This document shows positions 53,263 through 62,760 of a DNA stretch of 64,000 nucleotides, piece by piece. Source of the stretch: Pseudomonas lijiangensis (GTDB lineage: Bacteria > Pseudomonadota > Gammaproteobacteria > Pseudomonadales > Pseudomonadaceae); the NCBI RefSeq assembly GCF_018968705.1, contig NZ_CP076668.1:1550001-1614000 (forward strand), in the 5' to 3' direction. Each line of letters starts with the position of its first letter. Within the stretch, counting starts at the first letter, position 1. The position numbers and the translations under genes are program-made. Under the pieces are notes generated by a model that worked only from the letters and a program-made list of their open reading frames with translations, had not been told where the DNA came from and ran no database searches.

Positions 53263-54798
53263 TCAGACCATGCCAGAGACAACTTGATTGCGGCCTTCAT
53301 GCTTGGCCTTGTAGAGCGCCTTGTCTGCCGATATAAGCAGCTCATCACCCCCGGATGATCCTGATGAAGGATCATATGTGGCTACTCCTATGCTGACGGT
53401 TACTCGACCTCGCTCCACCAGGCGACTCTCTATGTGAGCATCTTCAACCGCCCGCCTGATGTTTTCGGCTATCAAGAGAGCCCCGTCAAGATCGGTGGCG
53501 GGCAAGATCACCGCAATTTCTTCTCCGCCATATCGCGCAGCCAGATCCGAGCTTCTGCCTTGGCACGCACGGACGAGGGCTGCAACGCGACGTAAACACT
53601 CATCCCCCGCTGGGTGCCCATAACAGTCGTTGTATTGTTTGAAATGATCAATGTCCAAAAGCAGCAGGGATATCGGGTTCTGATTATTTCGAGCCTTGTT
53701 AAATTCCATGTCCAGCGTTTGATCAAACTGTCGGCGGTTGGCCAGGCCCGTAAGTCCATCCTCGCTCGCAAGAATGTGCAACTGACCATGATCATGGCGT
53801 AACACGATTTCATCCTTGGCTTGCTTTTCTATATCTCGCATGGTTCTGATGCCGAGATAGAGAATAATGAACAAAGCAGTGAAAACGGCCGAAAGGGTTA
53901 AAAAACAATCTCGCTTCCAGGAAGCAAATATATAGCCGTCGGTGATACCGACCGACAACCGAATGGGGTAACGCCCACTACTGGCGTAGCCGACCATTCG
54001 CCGCTTCCCGTCTACCGGTGAATCAAAGAGAAGGACGCCTCGCGTGCTTCCAGCCTGGATCGCCCGTACAACCGGCCCATTGGAAACATTGACCGCTATA
54101 AGTTCCGGGCTGAAGGGGGTCCTGACCAATTGAACACCATCGGTGCGAGCCAAGCTCACAATTCCGTTTGCACCCAGCTCAAAGGATCGAAAAAACTCGA
54201 GGAAGCTTTCTAGGCGCAGCGTTGCAAGTGCCACACCAGCAAACGCTCCGTTAGCGTCTTCAAGACGAATGGACACTGTGATGATCCATTCTCCTGTTGT
54301 GCGACTCTGAATCGGCGGGCCTATGTACGGGGCGAGACTTTCATTCTTTTGGTGGTACTTGAAGTACTCGCGATCAGCGTTGTTGCGCTGAGGGATTTGT
54401 GGCGACAAGGTTGTCATGATCCATCGCCCGTCAGCAGCATAAAAAAATATACCCTGAATTTCGGTCTGCCCGTCCACCCTGCTGTGGGCGACACTCATCA
54501 TTCGAGCCAGATTTTCGGATGTTTCACCATCATGACGATAACGCTCGGCCAGACCGACCAGAATCATGCTGGCATAAGTGATGGAACTCTCTGCCGAACG
54601 CAGTATCGATGCAGACAAGTTTGCAAGCTCTGTGCGGCGTGTCGTCTCCACATCTTTGTATTGCCCATAGAGAAGGCTTCCAGTAAGTATCCCCAATGTC
54701 ATGCAGGCCACCACAAGCAGGACGATGGCCTGTACCCCCAGTCGACCGGAGACTGGCATAAATGAATGGGCGGTAGTGGACGATGGTGGCTTGGCCAT
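53263..54798 (-). CDS. Membrane sensor diguanylate cyclase (GGDEF)
   Basis: A 511-residue protein. TM1 is near residues 25-45, then a periplasmic dCache-like sensor (GIFFYAADGRWIMTTLS, GEWIITVSIRLED), TM2 near 300-320, and a C-terminal GGDEF domain with the active-site variant GGEEI at 424-428. The inhibitory I-site RSSD (415-418) lies five residues before it, so c-di-GMP feedback is expected. It synthesises c-di-GMP in response to an external signal. No EAL domain. Confidence 0.92.
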   Translation of the reverse strand: MAKPPSSTTAHSFMPVSGRLGVQAIVLLVVACMTLGILTGSLLYGQYKDVETTRRTELANLSASILRSAESSITYASMILVGLAERYRHDGETSENLARMMSVAHSRVDGQTEIQGIFFYAADGRWIMTTLSPQIPQRNNADREYFKYHQKNESLAPYIGPPIQSRTTGEWIITVSIRLEDANGAFAGVALATLRLESFLEFFRSFELGANGIVSLARTDGVQLVRTPFSPELIAVNVSNGPVVRAIQAGSTRGVLLFDSPVDGKRRMVGYASSGRYPIRLSVGITDGYIFASWKRDCFLTLSAVFTALFIILYLGIRTMRDIEKQAKDEIVLRHDHGQLHILASEDGLTGLANRRQFDQTLDMEFNKARNNQNPISLLLLDIDHFKQYNDCYGHPAGDECLRRVAALVRACQGRSSDLAARYGGEEIAVILPATDLDGALLIAENIRRAVEDAHIESRLVERGRVTVSIGVATYDPSSGSSGGDELLISADKALYKAKHEGRNQVVSGMV

Positions 54799-54936
54799 GG
54801 TCAGGTGGCTCAGTTGAAGGCTGGATGGTGAGGGTAAAAGTTCTCGATATTAAAGGGTGTCGGCCATTGCAGCCCCAGCATGAGTTTTCGATGTGATTGG
54901 ACGGTCGCGGTCGTTTCTTGCTCGATAGCTGCAACT

Positions 54937-54962
54937 GGCCGGCCCTCTGAACAGGGCCGGCC
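54937..54962 (-). terminator. Hairpin downstream of the first MFS gene
   Basis: GGCCGGCCCT-CTGAAC-AGGGCCGGCC, a perfect 10-bp stem, lies just beyond the stop of the MFS gene (minus strand). No U-tract is evident. Confidence 0.5.
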
Positions 54963-54971
54963 GGAGGGTAT

Positions 54972-56321
54972 TTATCGAGAGGCGCTGTCGTAAGCGGCCT
55001 GACCGGTGTCGGCGTCCTTGCGGCGTGCCGGATCTCCGAGCCAGAGCATCAGGCAGGTGCCGAGCATCAGGAAGGATGCGACGACGTAGAACGGCACGGA
55101 GAACGACTGGGTGGCGTCCTTGATCAGGCCGATCAGGAAGGGCCCTGCAAAACCTCCAAGGTTGCCGATCGAAACGATCAGCGCCAGTCCGCCCGCTGCG
55201 GCGCGACCGGTCAGGATAGTGGAAGGGATGGCCCAGAAGGTCGCCTGGAATGACAGGATGCCGGATACGGTCAACGCCAGGCAGGTGACTTTCAGCAGCG
55301 GATCGTCAGTGAGTGCTGCACCCACCAGAGCGATGGCCGCAAAGGCGAGGGCGCCGGCCACGTAGGGCAGGCGTTGCTGGCTGCGGTTGGCCAGGCGTGC
55401 CCAGATCGTCATGGAGATTGCGCCCAGAACATAAGGCAGCGCGGTAACCAGGCCTACGGTCGTGTTGGTCATGCCGAGGCTTTTGATGATCTGTGGCATC
55501 CACAAGCCGATGCCGACGGAGCCGACGATGCAGCAGAAGTTGATCGCCGCCAGTGTGAACACCTTGGGGTTGGTCAGTGCGCTGCGCAAGGTATTGCCAT
55601 GGGAAGAGCCGATGGCTTGCTGCTCTTGGTTGAGACGGTTACTCAGCCAGGTTTTTTCCCGGTCATTCATCCAGCGCGCCTTGGTCGGCGTGTCCACCAG
55701 CACGAACAGACAGGCAATGCCCAGCAGCACCGCTGGCAACGCTTCGGCCACCAGCAGGAACTGCCAGTTTTTCAGCCCCATGATCCCGTGCATTTCCATC
55801 AGCCAGCCAGACAATGGCGAACCGATGATGTTGGCGGTGGGGATACCCAGCAGGAAGGCCGCGATAGCCTTGGCGCGCCATTTACCGGGAAACCAGTAGG
55901 TGAAATACAGATAGACGCCTGGCGTGAAGCCGGCTTCTGCCACGCCCAGCAGAAAGCGCAGGATGCTGAAGCTGATCGGCCCGGTGGCGAAGGCCGTGGC
56001 CATGGAAATCAGGCCCCAGGTGATCATGATCCGGGCAATCCAGACCCGCGCACCAAAGCGTTGCATGAGCAGGTTGCTGGGGATCTCGAAAATGAAATAG
56101 CCAAAGAAAAACAGGCCTGCTGCCCAGCCGAACATGGTGGCGGTCAGTCCCAGGTCCTTGTTCATGCTGATGGCGGCAAAACCGACGTTGGTGCGGTCCA
56201 GGTAGCTGATGACGTAGCACAGGAATATGAAGGGCAGGATACGCAGCATCACGCGGCGCAGCAGTTTTTCGCCTTCTTCGTCCGACAGAGGAGGGAGCGC
56301 ATCCGGGATGTTCTGGGTCAT
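54972..56321 (-). CDS. MFS transporter (anion:cation symporter family), copy 1
   Basis: A 449-residue MFS permease with 12 TM segments. ACS-family signatures are FLCYVISYLDRTNVGFAAISMNKDLG near the N-terminus and RFLLGVAEAGFTPGVYLYFTYWFP in TM4. Members carry sugar acids, tartrate, phthalate and similar anions. It is downstream of the SMP-30 gene by 49 bases on the same strand, so the two probably form an operon that imports and opens a sugar lactone or acid. Confidence 0.88.
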   Translation of the reverse strand: MTQNIPDALPPLSDEEGEKLLRRVMLRILPFIFLCYVISYLDRTNVGFAAISMNKDLGLTATMFGWAAGLFFFGYFIFEIPSNLLMQRFGARVWIARIMITWGLISMATAFATGPISFSILRFLLGVAEAGFTPGVYLYFTYWFPGKWRAKAIAAFLLGIPTANIIGSPLSGWLMEMHGIMGLKNWQFLLVAEALPAVLLGIACLFVLVDTPTKARWMNDREKTWLSNRLNQEQQAIGSSHGNTLRSALTNPKVFTLAAINFCCIVGSVGIGLWMPQIIKSLGMTNTTVGLVTALPYVLGAISMTIWARLANRSQQRLPYVAGALAFAAIALVGAALTDDPLLKVTCLALTVSGILSFQATFWAIPSTILTGRAAAGGLALIVSIGNLGGFAGPFLIGLIKDATQSFSVPFYVVASFLMLGTCLMLWLGDPARRKDADTGQAAYDSASR

Positions 56322-56370
56322 GGCATCACTTCTTTTGTAATTGTTTTGAAGGTATGGCGAGGCGTATGGG

Positions 56371-57291
56371 TCAGCTATGTGAATACATGCTCAACCCCGG
56401 GGTCGCTGTGGTCACTTGCAGGATCGAGCCCGATTCCGACTCTGTGATGTAGAGGTTGCGGTTGTCCTGACCGCCAAAGGCCAGGTTCGTGTTGCTGATG
56501 CCCTGGCAGGACACGATGCGTTGAAGCGGTTCGCCCACTTTCGACAGTTTCCATACCGAGCCGAAACCGGTGTGGGCGATGTACAGGTTGCTTTCGTTAT
56601 CCAGAGCCAGACCATCCGGTCCGCCCAGGCCGCCGTGAAGCTGAGAGAAGACGCCGACCTTGCCAATAATCGAGCCGTTGCCCAGCGGAATGCGCCAGAT
56701 TTGCTGGGCGCGGGTCACGGCGATCAGCAGGTGATTGAGGTGTGGGTCGAAAACGATGCCGTTCGGGCTGGGGATGGTGTTGATCAGGCAGGACAGGTTG
56801 TTGTCACTGCTCAGCTTGTAGACTCGCCCGGTCGGATCTTGCAGGCCGGTCTGGCCCTGATCGGTGAAGTAAAGGTCGCCGTTGGGGGCGAATACCAGAT
56901 CGTTGACACCCTTGAAGCCTTCGGACCCTGCCGATTCCAGCAGCGGTTCGATATGCCCGCTCTGAGGGTCAAGCACCATGATTCCGCGTTTGTAATCGGT
57001 GATGAAGATTCGCCCGTCGCGGTGGATCTTCAGGCCGTTGGGCCAGCCGTCGTATTCGCACACCAGATCCCATTCACCTTGCGGGGAGATCCTGAAAATC
57101 CGGCCGTAAGGGATATCGGTCACATAGAGGTTGCCGTCACGGTCGAAAGACGGGCCTTCCAGAAACGAATCGATTTCACGGCCCTGACGGTTGGCGTCTG
57201 CCCAGGCGGTTCGACGTGGTTTGCGGAAGTGGTTCGGCAAGCGAGTGAAAACCGTCGTTTCGACGATGGCGGGTGCGGGGAAGAAGCTCAT
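56371..57291 (-). CDS. SMP-30/gluconolactonase-family lactonase
   Basis: A 306-residue six-bladed propeller hydrolase. EGPSFDRDGNLYVTD carries the metal-binding Glu, FKGVNDLVFAPNGDLYFTD the Asn/Asp pair and GGPDGLALDNESNLYIAH the late Asp. The start has AGGAGC 5 bases upstream. It should hydrolyse a sugar lactone to the free acid, with Ca or Zn. It is divergent from the IclR regulator gene. Confidence 0.88.
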   Translation of the reverse strand: MSFFPAPAIVETTVFTRLPNHFRKPRRTAWADANRQGREIDSFLEGPSFDRDGNLYVTDIPYGRIFRISPQGEWDLVCEYDGWPNGLKIHRDGRIFITDYKRGIMVLDPQSGHIEPLLESAGSEGFKGVNDLVFAPNGDLYFTDQGQTGLQDPTGRVYKLSSDNNLSCLINTIPSPNGIVFDPHLNHLLIAVTRAQQIWRIPLGNGSIIGKVGVFSQLHGGLGGPDGLALDNESNLYIAHTGFGSVWKLSKVGEPLQRIVSCQGISNTNLAFGGQDNRNLYITESESGSILQVTTATPGLSMYSHS

Positions 57292-57566
57292 GAGCGCTCC
57301 TGGAGTTAGAATTGTTATTGGTAAAAATAAAACTCAATTTCAAAATAAGTGATTTTTTATCGTTAATCGATACCTTTGTTCGGTTTTTTGTAAACTAATG
57401 AAACTGCGTTCCATATTTTATTTTCGAGAGGGCGCGGAAACGCTTGATACGCAAGCGCGGGCCGTTTGCGGATGTGAGGGCGGTACAGCGATGGCGAGGA
57501 TGACCTCGTTGGCGGATAATGCTCGGCCAAGCCTGCTGATGGGCTCCACGAGTCGAGGTGTCTGTA

Positions 57567-58295
57567 ATGGTAAAAGCGCGGCCGCGCCCTGCGGTGAATG
57601 GTGTGGCTTCGGCCGACAGGGTCTTGACGGTGCTCACGGCATTTCAGGTCGGAGACAAGGCGCTGAGTCTGGTCGAGTTGGTCGAGCGTACGGGGCTTAT
57701 CAAAAGCACGATCATGCGCTTGATGGTTTCACTGGAAAATCACGGGTTCATCACGCGAATGGCCGATGGGCGCTATCAGTTGGCCAGCGAAGTCATGAGG
57801 CTCAATGCCGTTTACCAGGAGTCGCTCGATCTGGAAGGCCATGTAATGCCAAAACTGCATTACCTGTCCGAGCAGACCGGTGAAACCGTATCCTTTTACG
57901 TTCGCCATGGTGCCTACCGCATGTGTCAGTACCGGGTGAATTCTGTTCATCGGCTGCGGCTCAATATGCAGCCGGGTGACATGCGTCCCATGGATGAGGC
58001 TGCCGGAGCCCAGGCGTTGCGTGCCTCTTTCCAGACTGCAATGGCGCTGGAAAAACCGTTTTATTCCTGTGGCGCGACCGACCCCCATGCCGCCTCTGTC
58101 GCGCTGCCGATTTATGGCGCCCAGCAGGAACTGATGGGCGCTCTGGTCATTTCAGGGCCTGCAAGCCGATTGACGCAAGAGGCTGCCGAGAGTTTCAGGG
58201 CCGTCTTTTTTGACGCCGCGCGCGACCTGATGCGCAGTCTGGGTTGCAAGGCGGCAAGTAACTCCGGTGCTGTCGAGTCAGAATCCGTAAAGTGA
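57567..58295 (+). CDS. IclR-family transcriptional regulator
   Basis: A 242-residue regulator. The HTH is SADRVLTVLTAFQVGDKALSLVELVERTGLIKSTIMRLMVSLENHG, followed by the IclR effector domain. I start at ATG 57567 because GAGG lies 9-10 bases upstream; GTG three codons earlier is the alternative. It is divergent from the SMP-30 operon, and its 3' end overlaps that of the convergent amidohydrolase gene by 18 bases. It probably controls the whole 55-62.5 kb cluster. Confidence 0.9.
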   Translation: MVKARPRPAVNGVASADRVLTVLTAFQVGDKALSLVELVERTGLIKSTIMRLMVSLENHGFITRMADGRYQLASEVMRLNAVYQESLDLEGHVMPKLHYLSEQTGETVSFYVRHGAYRMCQYRVNSVHRLRLNMQPGDMRPMDEAAGAQALRASFQTAMALEKPFYSCGATDPHAASVALPIYGAQQELMGALVISGPASRLTQEAAESFRAVFFDAARDLMRSLGCKAASNSGAVESESVK

Positions 58296-59195
58296 TACGG
58301 GGTTATCGCGCAGAATCAATGTGCGCTTTTTCTCATCGCCAGCCCAGGCTCCCAGCAGGTCCAGAATGGCAGCGTCGTCGGGTTTCCTGTCAGTTGCCAG
58401 TGTAGGGTGGGGCCAGTCGCTGCCCCACAGCATGCGTTCGGTGTTTCTCATGATCAATGCACTGGCAACCTTTCCCGAGTCTTCATAGTCAGGCGCTCCC
58501 GAGAGCGAGCGAAGGTAGGGGGCGGAGAGCTTGATCCAGGTTCGTTCGTTGTCCAGCAGCCGGGTCAGTGAGGCGAATGCATCGGACTTCACGCCTTCGG
58601 GCTGGGGCACATGCCCCATATGATCGATCACCAGCCTTGCCGGCAGTCTGGCCAGGCGTGATTCCATTTCTGCCAGATGAGGTCCGGGGGCGACCTGCAC
58701 GTTCCAGCCAAGCTCGTTCACTCGGGGTGCGAGCTGTTCAAGGTCATCGAGTGACGTGCTGCCTACGCTGAAATTGAAGCGTATGCCGCGCACGCCAGCC
58801 TTATGCAGGCGGCCCAGTTCCTCGGCGCTTATCGACGGATCGACAACGGCTATCCCACGCGCGTTACCCTGACTGCGCAGAAGTCCGTCGAGCAGGATGC
58901 GATTGTCGGTGCCGTAAGTGGATGGCGTTACGATGACCATTCTCGACATGCCCAACCGCTGTTGCAGTTGGCGATAATCTTCGAGTGAAGCGTCGTCCGG
59001 GAGCAGCCTGGCATTGGCGGCAGCAGGGTAGCGTCCATCGTACAAATGCATGTGGCAATCAACGCTACCGGCCGGTGGAAGCCGTTTGGGTGGAGCCTCA
59101 CCGCGACTGAAAGGGACGTTGGCAAGAACGCCCATGGACGCGAGTGCGCTCAACGCGCTTCCTGCCTGCAGGAAGCGGCGACGAGATAAAGCCAT
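58278..59195 (-). CDS. Tat-exported amidohydrolase (LigI/PDC-lactonase-like)
   Basis: A 305-residue TIM-barrel amidohydrolase with a Tat signal (SRRRFLQAGSALSALASMG). Metal and catalytic motifs are VDCHMHLYD, VIDHMGH and LWGSDWPHPT (catalytic Asp). The nearest families open 2-pyrone-4,6-dicarboxylate or sugar lactones. I start at the Met before the twin Arg (59193-59195), with AGAGG upstream; the 45 upstream codons overlap the intergenic region and are not signal-like. A periplasmic location is unusual for this family, and it would place lactone opening before uptake. Confidence 0.85.
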   Translation of the reverse strand: MALSRRRFLQAGSALSALASMGVLANVPFSRGEAPPKRLPPAGSVDCHMHLYDGRYPAAANARLLPDDASLEDYRQLQQRLGMSRMVIVTPSTYGTDNRILLDGLLRSQGNARGIAVVDPSISAEELGRLHKAGVRGIRFNFSVGSTSLDDLEQLAPRVNELGWNVQVAPGPHLAEMESRLARLPARLVIDHMGHVPQPEGVKSDAFASLTRLLDNERTWIKLSAPYLRSLSGAPDYEDSGKVASALIMRNTERMLWGSDWPHPTLATDRKPDDAAILDLLGAWAGDEKKRTLILRDNPVSLYGF

Positions 59196-59244
59196 TCGAT
59201 AAACCTCTTTATTCTTGTATTGAGGCGTTGGCAGGTGTGGTGTT

Positions 59245-60576
59245 TCAGCCCTTGGCAGCCGCAGCTCCGGCCAGCTCGGCTTGTTCGCGTTCACGCTTGC
59301 GGCCGATGACCAGAACCATGACGCCTGCAAGAGTGCACAGTGCCGCCAGTGGCATCAGTGCCAGTGCATGGCTGCCTGTTGCGTCATGAATCGCGCCGTA
59401 GGCATTCACCATGATTCCGCCGCCGATCAGGTTGGCCAGGGCACCCACGGCTGCGAGTCCCGCCGCGGCCGTAGAAGATGAAAGCCAGCCGGAAACCAGT
59501 GCCCAGAACGGACCCTTCATCGAGTAGGCCCCAATCAGCACCAGGCTCAACATGATCACTGTGGCCACCAGAGATGAGGTGAACAGTGTCAGCAGCAGGC
59601 CGCCAGCGATCATCAGCATGGTCATTGCCGTATGCCAGCGACGTTCGCCGGTGCGATCGGAGCTGCGTCCCCACACAATCATCAGCACCGAAGCGAGGCC
59701 GTAGGGAATGGCGTTGACCAGGCCGATCTCCATGGCACTCAAGCCAAAGGTCTTGAGCAGTTGCGGGGCCCAGACGCTCATGGTGCTGCCAGCGGCAGAG
59801 GCGCCCGAGTAGATCAGTGCCAGTACCCAGATATCTTTGTGGCGAAGCAGCTTCCACAAGGAGAGGTGCCCGATGGTCGTTTTCTTCGAGGCCTCTTCTG
59901 CCAGACGCTGGGTCAACCAGTTGCGTTGCTCGTTACTGAGCCATTTGGCTTGTTCGGGGCGGTCGGTCAGGACGAACAGGCAGGCGATCCCCAGCAGTAC
60001 GGCCGGAATGCCTTCGATGATGAACAGCCAGTGCCAGCCGCGCATGCCCATCCAGCCATCCAGGCTCAGTAACAGCCCCGACAGGGGAGAGCCAATGAAG
60101 TTGGCGGCGGGAATGGCAACCATGAAGATGGCAACCATGCGGGCACGATAAGCGGAAGGCAGCCAATAGGTGAGATACAGCAATACGCCAGGGAAAAATC
60201 CGGCCTCGGCAGCGCCGAGCAGAAAACGCATCACGTACAGCGAGTTGGCTCCCTGCACGAAGGCGGTCCCCGCGGAAATCAATCCCCAGGTAATCATGAT
60301 CCTGGCGATCCAGATACGCGCACCATACTTTTGCATGGCCAGATTGCTGGGGACTTCCAGAAGAAAGTAGGAGAAGAAAAACAGGCTGCTGGCAAAGCCG
60401 AATACTTTTGCAGTCAGGCCCAGGTCTGCATTCATCTGTAGCGAAGCCATACCGATATTGCCGCGGTCAATGATCGCAATCAGGTAACAGATGATGAGGA
60501 AGGGCAATATGCGCCAGGCGACCCGGCGCATGGTGCTGCGTTCAAGTTCGCTGACGCTGGAGGCTGTTGATGTCAT
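59245..60576 (-). CDS. MFS transporter (anion:cation symporter family), copy 2
   Basis: A 443-residue MFS permease related to copy 1 (same LICYLIAIIDRGNIGMASLQMNADLG and RFLLGAAEAGFFPGVLLYLTYWLP motifs). GGAGAG precedes the ATG. It lies just upstream of the amidohydrolase gene on the same strand with a 49-base gap. Two related transporters in one cluster suggest different but chemically linked substrates. Confidence 0.88.
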   Translation of the reverse strand: MTSTASSVSELERSTMRRVAWRILPFLIICYLIAIIDRGNIGMASLQMNADLGLTAKVFGFASSLFFFSYFLLEVPSNLAMQKYGARIWIARIMITWGLISAGTAFVQGANSLYVMRFLLGAAEAGFFPGVLLYLTYWLPSAYRARMVAIFMVAIPAANFIGSPLSGLLLSLDGWMGMRGWHWLFIIEGIPAVLLGIACLFVLTDRPEQAKWLSNEQRNWLTQRLAEEASKKTTIGHLSLWKLLRHKDIWVLALIYSGASAAGSTMSVWAPQLLKTFGLSAMEIGLVNAIPYGLASVLMIVWGRSSDRTGERRWHTAMTMLMIAGGLLLTLFTSSLVATVIMLSLVLIGAYSMKGPFWALVSGWLSSSTAAAGLAAVGALANLIGGGIMVNAYGAIHDATGSHALALMPLAALCTLAGVMVLVIGRKREREQAELAGAAAAKG

Positions 60577-60619
60577 ATGACTCTCCGGTTCTTGTTTTTC
60601 TGGAGTGTTTTAATGAGCA

Positions 60620-60641
60620 GAGCTCCCCTTGAGAGGAGCTC
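60620..60641 (-). terminator. Hairpin after the 2-hydroxyacid dehydrogenase gene
   Basis: GAGCTCC-(8)-GGAGCTC lies 13 bases beyond the stop codon, followed on the minus strand by CTGCTCATTAAAAC. It may separate this gene from the downstream MFS gene. Confidence 0.45.
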
Positions 60642-60653
60642 ACGATCACGGGA

Positions 60654-61640
60654 TCAATGGTCGAGCAGGTGGCGGTTGACCACGCACCGAGGGTCCAGGG
60701 GAGTGCCTTCCCATACATCAATGATCTGGCGAAGTGCGACGAGCCCCACGCGATCTCGCGCTTCGGAGGTGTTGGCGCCTACATGCGGAGTCGCGACCAG
60801 TGTCGGTAGGCCCCAGAGCGGACTGTCGGCCGGCGGGGGCTCGGGGTTGAAGGTGTCCAGGCCGGCGCCCGCTATCTTGCCTTCGCTCAGTGCGTCAACC
60901 AGAGCCTGGGTATCGATCAGCTCGCCGCGGGCTGTATTGATGAGAATGCAGCCAGGGCGCATGCGCTGGAATTGCGCAGCACCGATCAGGTTGTAATTGG
61001 CGTCTGTCAGCGGGCAATGCAGGCTGATGACATCGCTTTCGGCCAGGAGACGGTCGAAATCCTCTTCGCGCGATACATGAGCCCGCTCGGGCAATTGCTG
61101 CAGATAGGGGTCATAGACCTTCACCTTCATCTGCAGCGGTGCCACCAGGTCCATCAGGATGCTGCCGATCGAACCCAGTCCCACCAGGCCAAGGGTCTTG
61201 CCAGACAATTCAATGCCGTTCGCTGAAGACTTGTCCCAGTGACCATCACGCATGCGTGCATCCAGAAGAGCGGTCTGGCGGGCCACGCTGAACATGAGTG
61301 CAAAGGCGTGCTCGGCAACGGACTGCGCGTTGGCACCCACCGCAATGCTGACCGGCACGCCCAGAGCGGCAGCCGCCTGAATATCGATGGTGTTGAAACC
61401 CACACCATGCTTGGCGATCACCTTGAGCCTGGGGGATGCCTCGATCATGGCGCGGGTCAGCTGACCCTGGCGAACGATGATCGCATCGGGTTGCTCGGCG
61501 CGAATGATCGCTTCCAGTTCTTCGGCGGGGAGATAGGGCGTTGTGGGGATCACCCTGATGCCTTGGCTTGCAGCCAGATTCATGGCGTCCGCTGCGAGTT
61601 CGGGCCCGGTGAGCAGGATGGTTCGGGTCATGTCAGACAC
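60654..61640 (-). CDS. D-2-hydroxyacid dehydrogenase
   Basis: A 328-residue NAD-dependent enzyme. Seen: the cofactor motif GLVGLGSIGSIL, catalytic Arg in NTARGELIDTQAL, Glu in GLDTFNPEPPP, and His in VATPHVGANTSEA. AAGGTG precedes the ATG; a second ATG three codons in is possible. It interconverts a 2-hydroxy acid and a 2-oxo acid, a fitting step between lactone opening and RraA-type aldol cleavage. It is divergent from the RraA-like gene. Confidence 0.9.
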   Translation of the reverse strand: MSDMTRTILLTGPELAADAMNLAASQGIRVIPTTPYLPAEELEAIIRAEQPDAIIVRQGQLTRAMIEASPRLKVIAKHGVGFNTIDIQAAAALGVPVSIAVGANAQSVAEHAFALMFSVARQTALLDARMRDGHWDKSSANGIELSGKTLGLVGLGSIGSILMDLVAPLQMKVKVYDPYLQQLPERAHVSREEDFDRLLAESDVISLHCPLTDANYNLIGAAQFQRMRPGCILINTARGELIDTQALVDALSEGKIAGAGLDTFNPEPPPADSPLWGLPTLVATPHVGANTSEARDRVGLVALRQIIDVWEGTPLDPRCVVNRHLLDH

Positions 61641-61769
61641 CTTCTTGTTATGGTCGCTTCAGATGTGGTGAGCAGATTCTGCTGGGGATAAACACTATCA
61701 TATTGAAATGCCGTTGCAATATTAAGATTTAATTCTTGTTTTTGATGAGGTTGGTGGGGTTGAATAGGA

Positions 61770-61783
61770 ATTGAAATTTCAAT
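61770..61783. promoter_or_regulatory. Palindrome ATTGAAATTTCAAT, candidate IclR operator
   Basis: A perfect 14-bp palindrome in the AT-rich divergent region between the hydroxyacid dehydrogenase and RraA-like genes. TATTGAAATG (about 61699-61708) and CAATTTCAAAAT (about 57335-57346, before the SMP-30 gene) share its half site, so it may be read by the cluster's IclR regulator. Confidence 0.45.
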
Positions 61784-61861
61784 AATGAAATGTAATTCTG
61801 TTTTGGTTGGCTGTGCACAACCGACGACATCGAACAACATCAACAACACGAGGTACGTCAC

Positions 61862-62539
61862 ATGAGCATTGGATTCAGGGTTCTGGAGCGCGCACGCAAG
61901 GTCGATGCAAGCTGGGTTTCGCGCTACCGCGAGGTTCCGGTCGCTAACGTCAGCGACTCGATGAACCGCATGACCGCAGGCGGGGCGAGGTTGCGCCCCA
62001 TGCATCGTGGCGGTGTGCTTGCCGGTCCGGCGATAACCGTCAAGGCCCGTCCGGGGGACAACCTCATGCTTCACTACGCACTGGATATTTCCCAGCCAGG
62101 CGACGTGATTGTCGTGGATGCCGGCGGTGACCTGTCCAATGCGCTGATCGGTGAAATGATGGTGGCCTACGCCGTCAAGCGCGGTGTGGCGGGGATCGTG
62201 ATCAATGGTGCAATCCGCGATGCGGGCGCCATCGGCCAGGGTGATTTCCCGATGTTTGCGGCAGGGATTTCACACCGTGGGCCTTACAAGGATGGTCCGG
62301 GCGAGATCAATGTGCCAATCGCCATCGACGGCATGGTGATCGAGCCGGGCGACCTGATCATTGGCGATGACGATGGCCTGTTGTGCGTCCCTTATGATCA
62401 GGTCGCCGAAGTGTATGAGCGTGCAGTTGCCAAGCACACGGCTGAGAACAAGCAAATGGAGCAGATCGCTCAGGGCACCAATGACCGTACCTGGGTGCTG
62501 GAGTCGCTGAAGAAAAAAGGCTGCCAATTGCCACTGTGA
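61862..62539 (+). CDS. RraA-like / 4-carboxy-4-hydroxy-2-oxoadipate-type aldolase family protein
   Basis: A 225-residue protein of the RraA/HMG-aldolase fold. Seen: VVDAGGDLSNALIGEMMVAYAVKRGVAGIVINGAIRDAG, with the Gly loop and metal-adjacent Arg-Asp pair that mark the aldolase/oxaloacetate-decarboxylase members, then DDDGLLCVPYDQV. It likely cleaves a 4-hydroxy-2-oxo acid from the cluster's pathway. GAGG precedes the ATG. The C-terminal 20 residues are charged as usual. Confidence 0.88.
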   Translation: MSIGFRVLERARKVDASWVSRYREVPVANVSDSMNRMTAGGARLRPMHRGGVLAGPAITVKARPGDNLMLHYALDISQPGDVIVVDAGGDLSNALIGEMMVAYAVKRGVAGIVINGAIRDAGAIGQGDFPMFAAGISHRGPYKDGPGEINVPIAIDGMVIEPGDLIIGDDDGLLCVPYDQVAEVYERAVAKHTAENKQMEQIAQGTNDRTWVLESLKKKGCQLPL

Positions 62540-62760
62540 TTCGTTGCTATGCAGTCCGAAAGGAAGCTGCCGCCTGGCATCTTCCCTTTCCCTTGAGTGA
62601 AATTTCCTAGAAAATCCCGACCGCTTGTATGTGTCGATGCGGGGATTTAAGGTGCGGCGTCGCTGCAAAATCAGCGGCCGGGTTTAGCGATCCGAATCCC
62701 AAGGCACAGCAGTGCTACACAACCTGCTTCAAGCGAGCTTTATGCTTGAGGCATGCGTTA

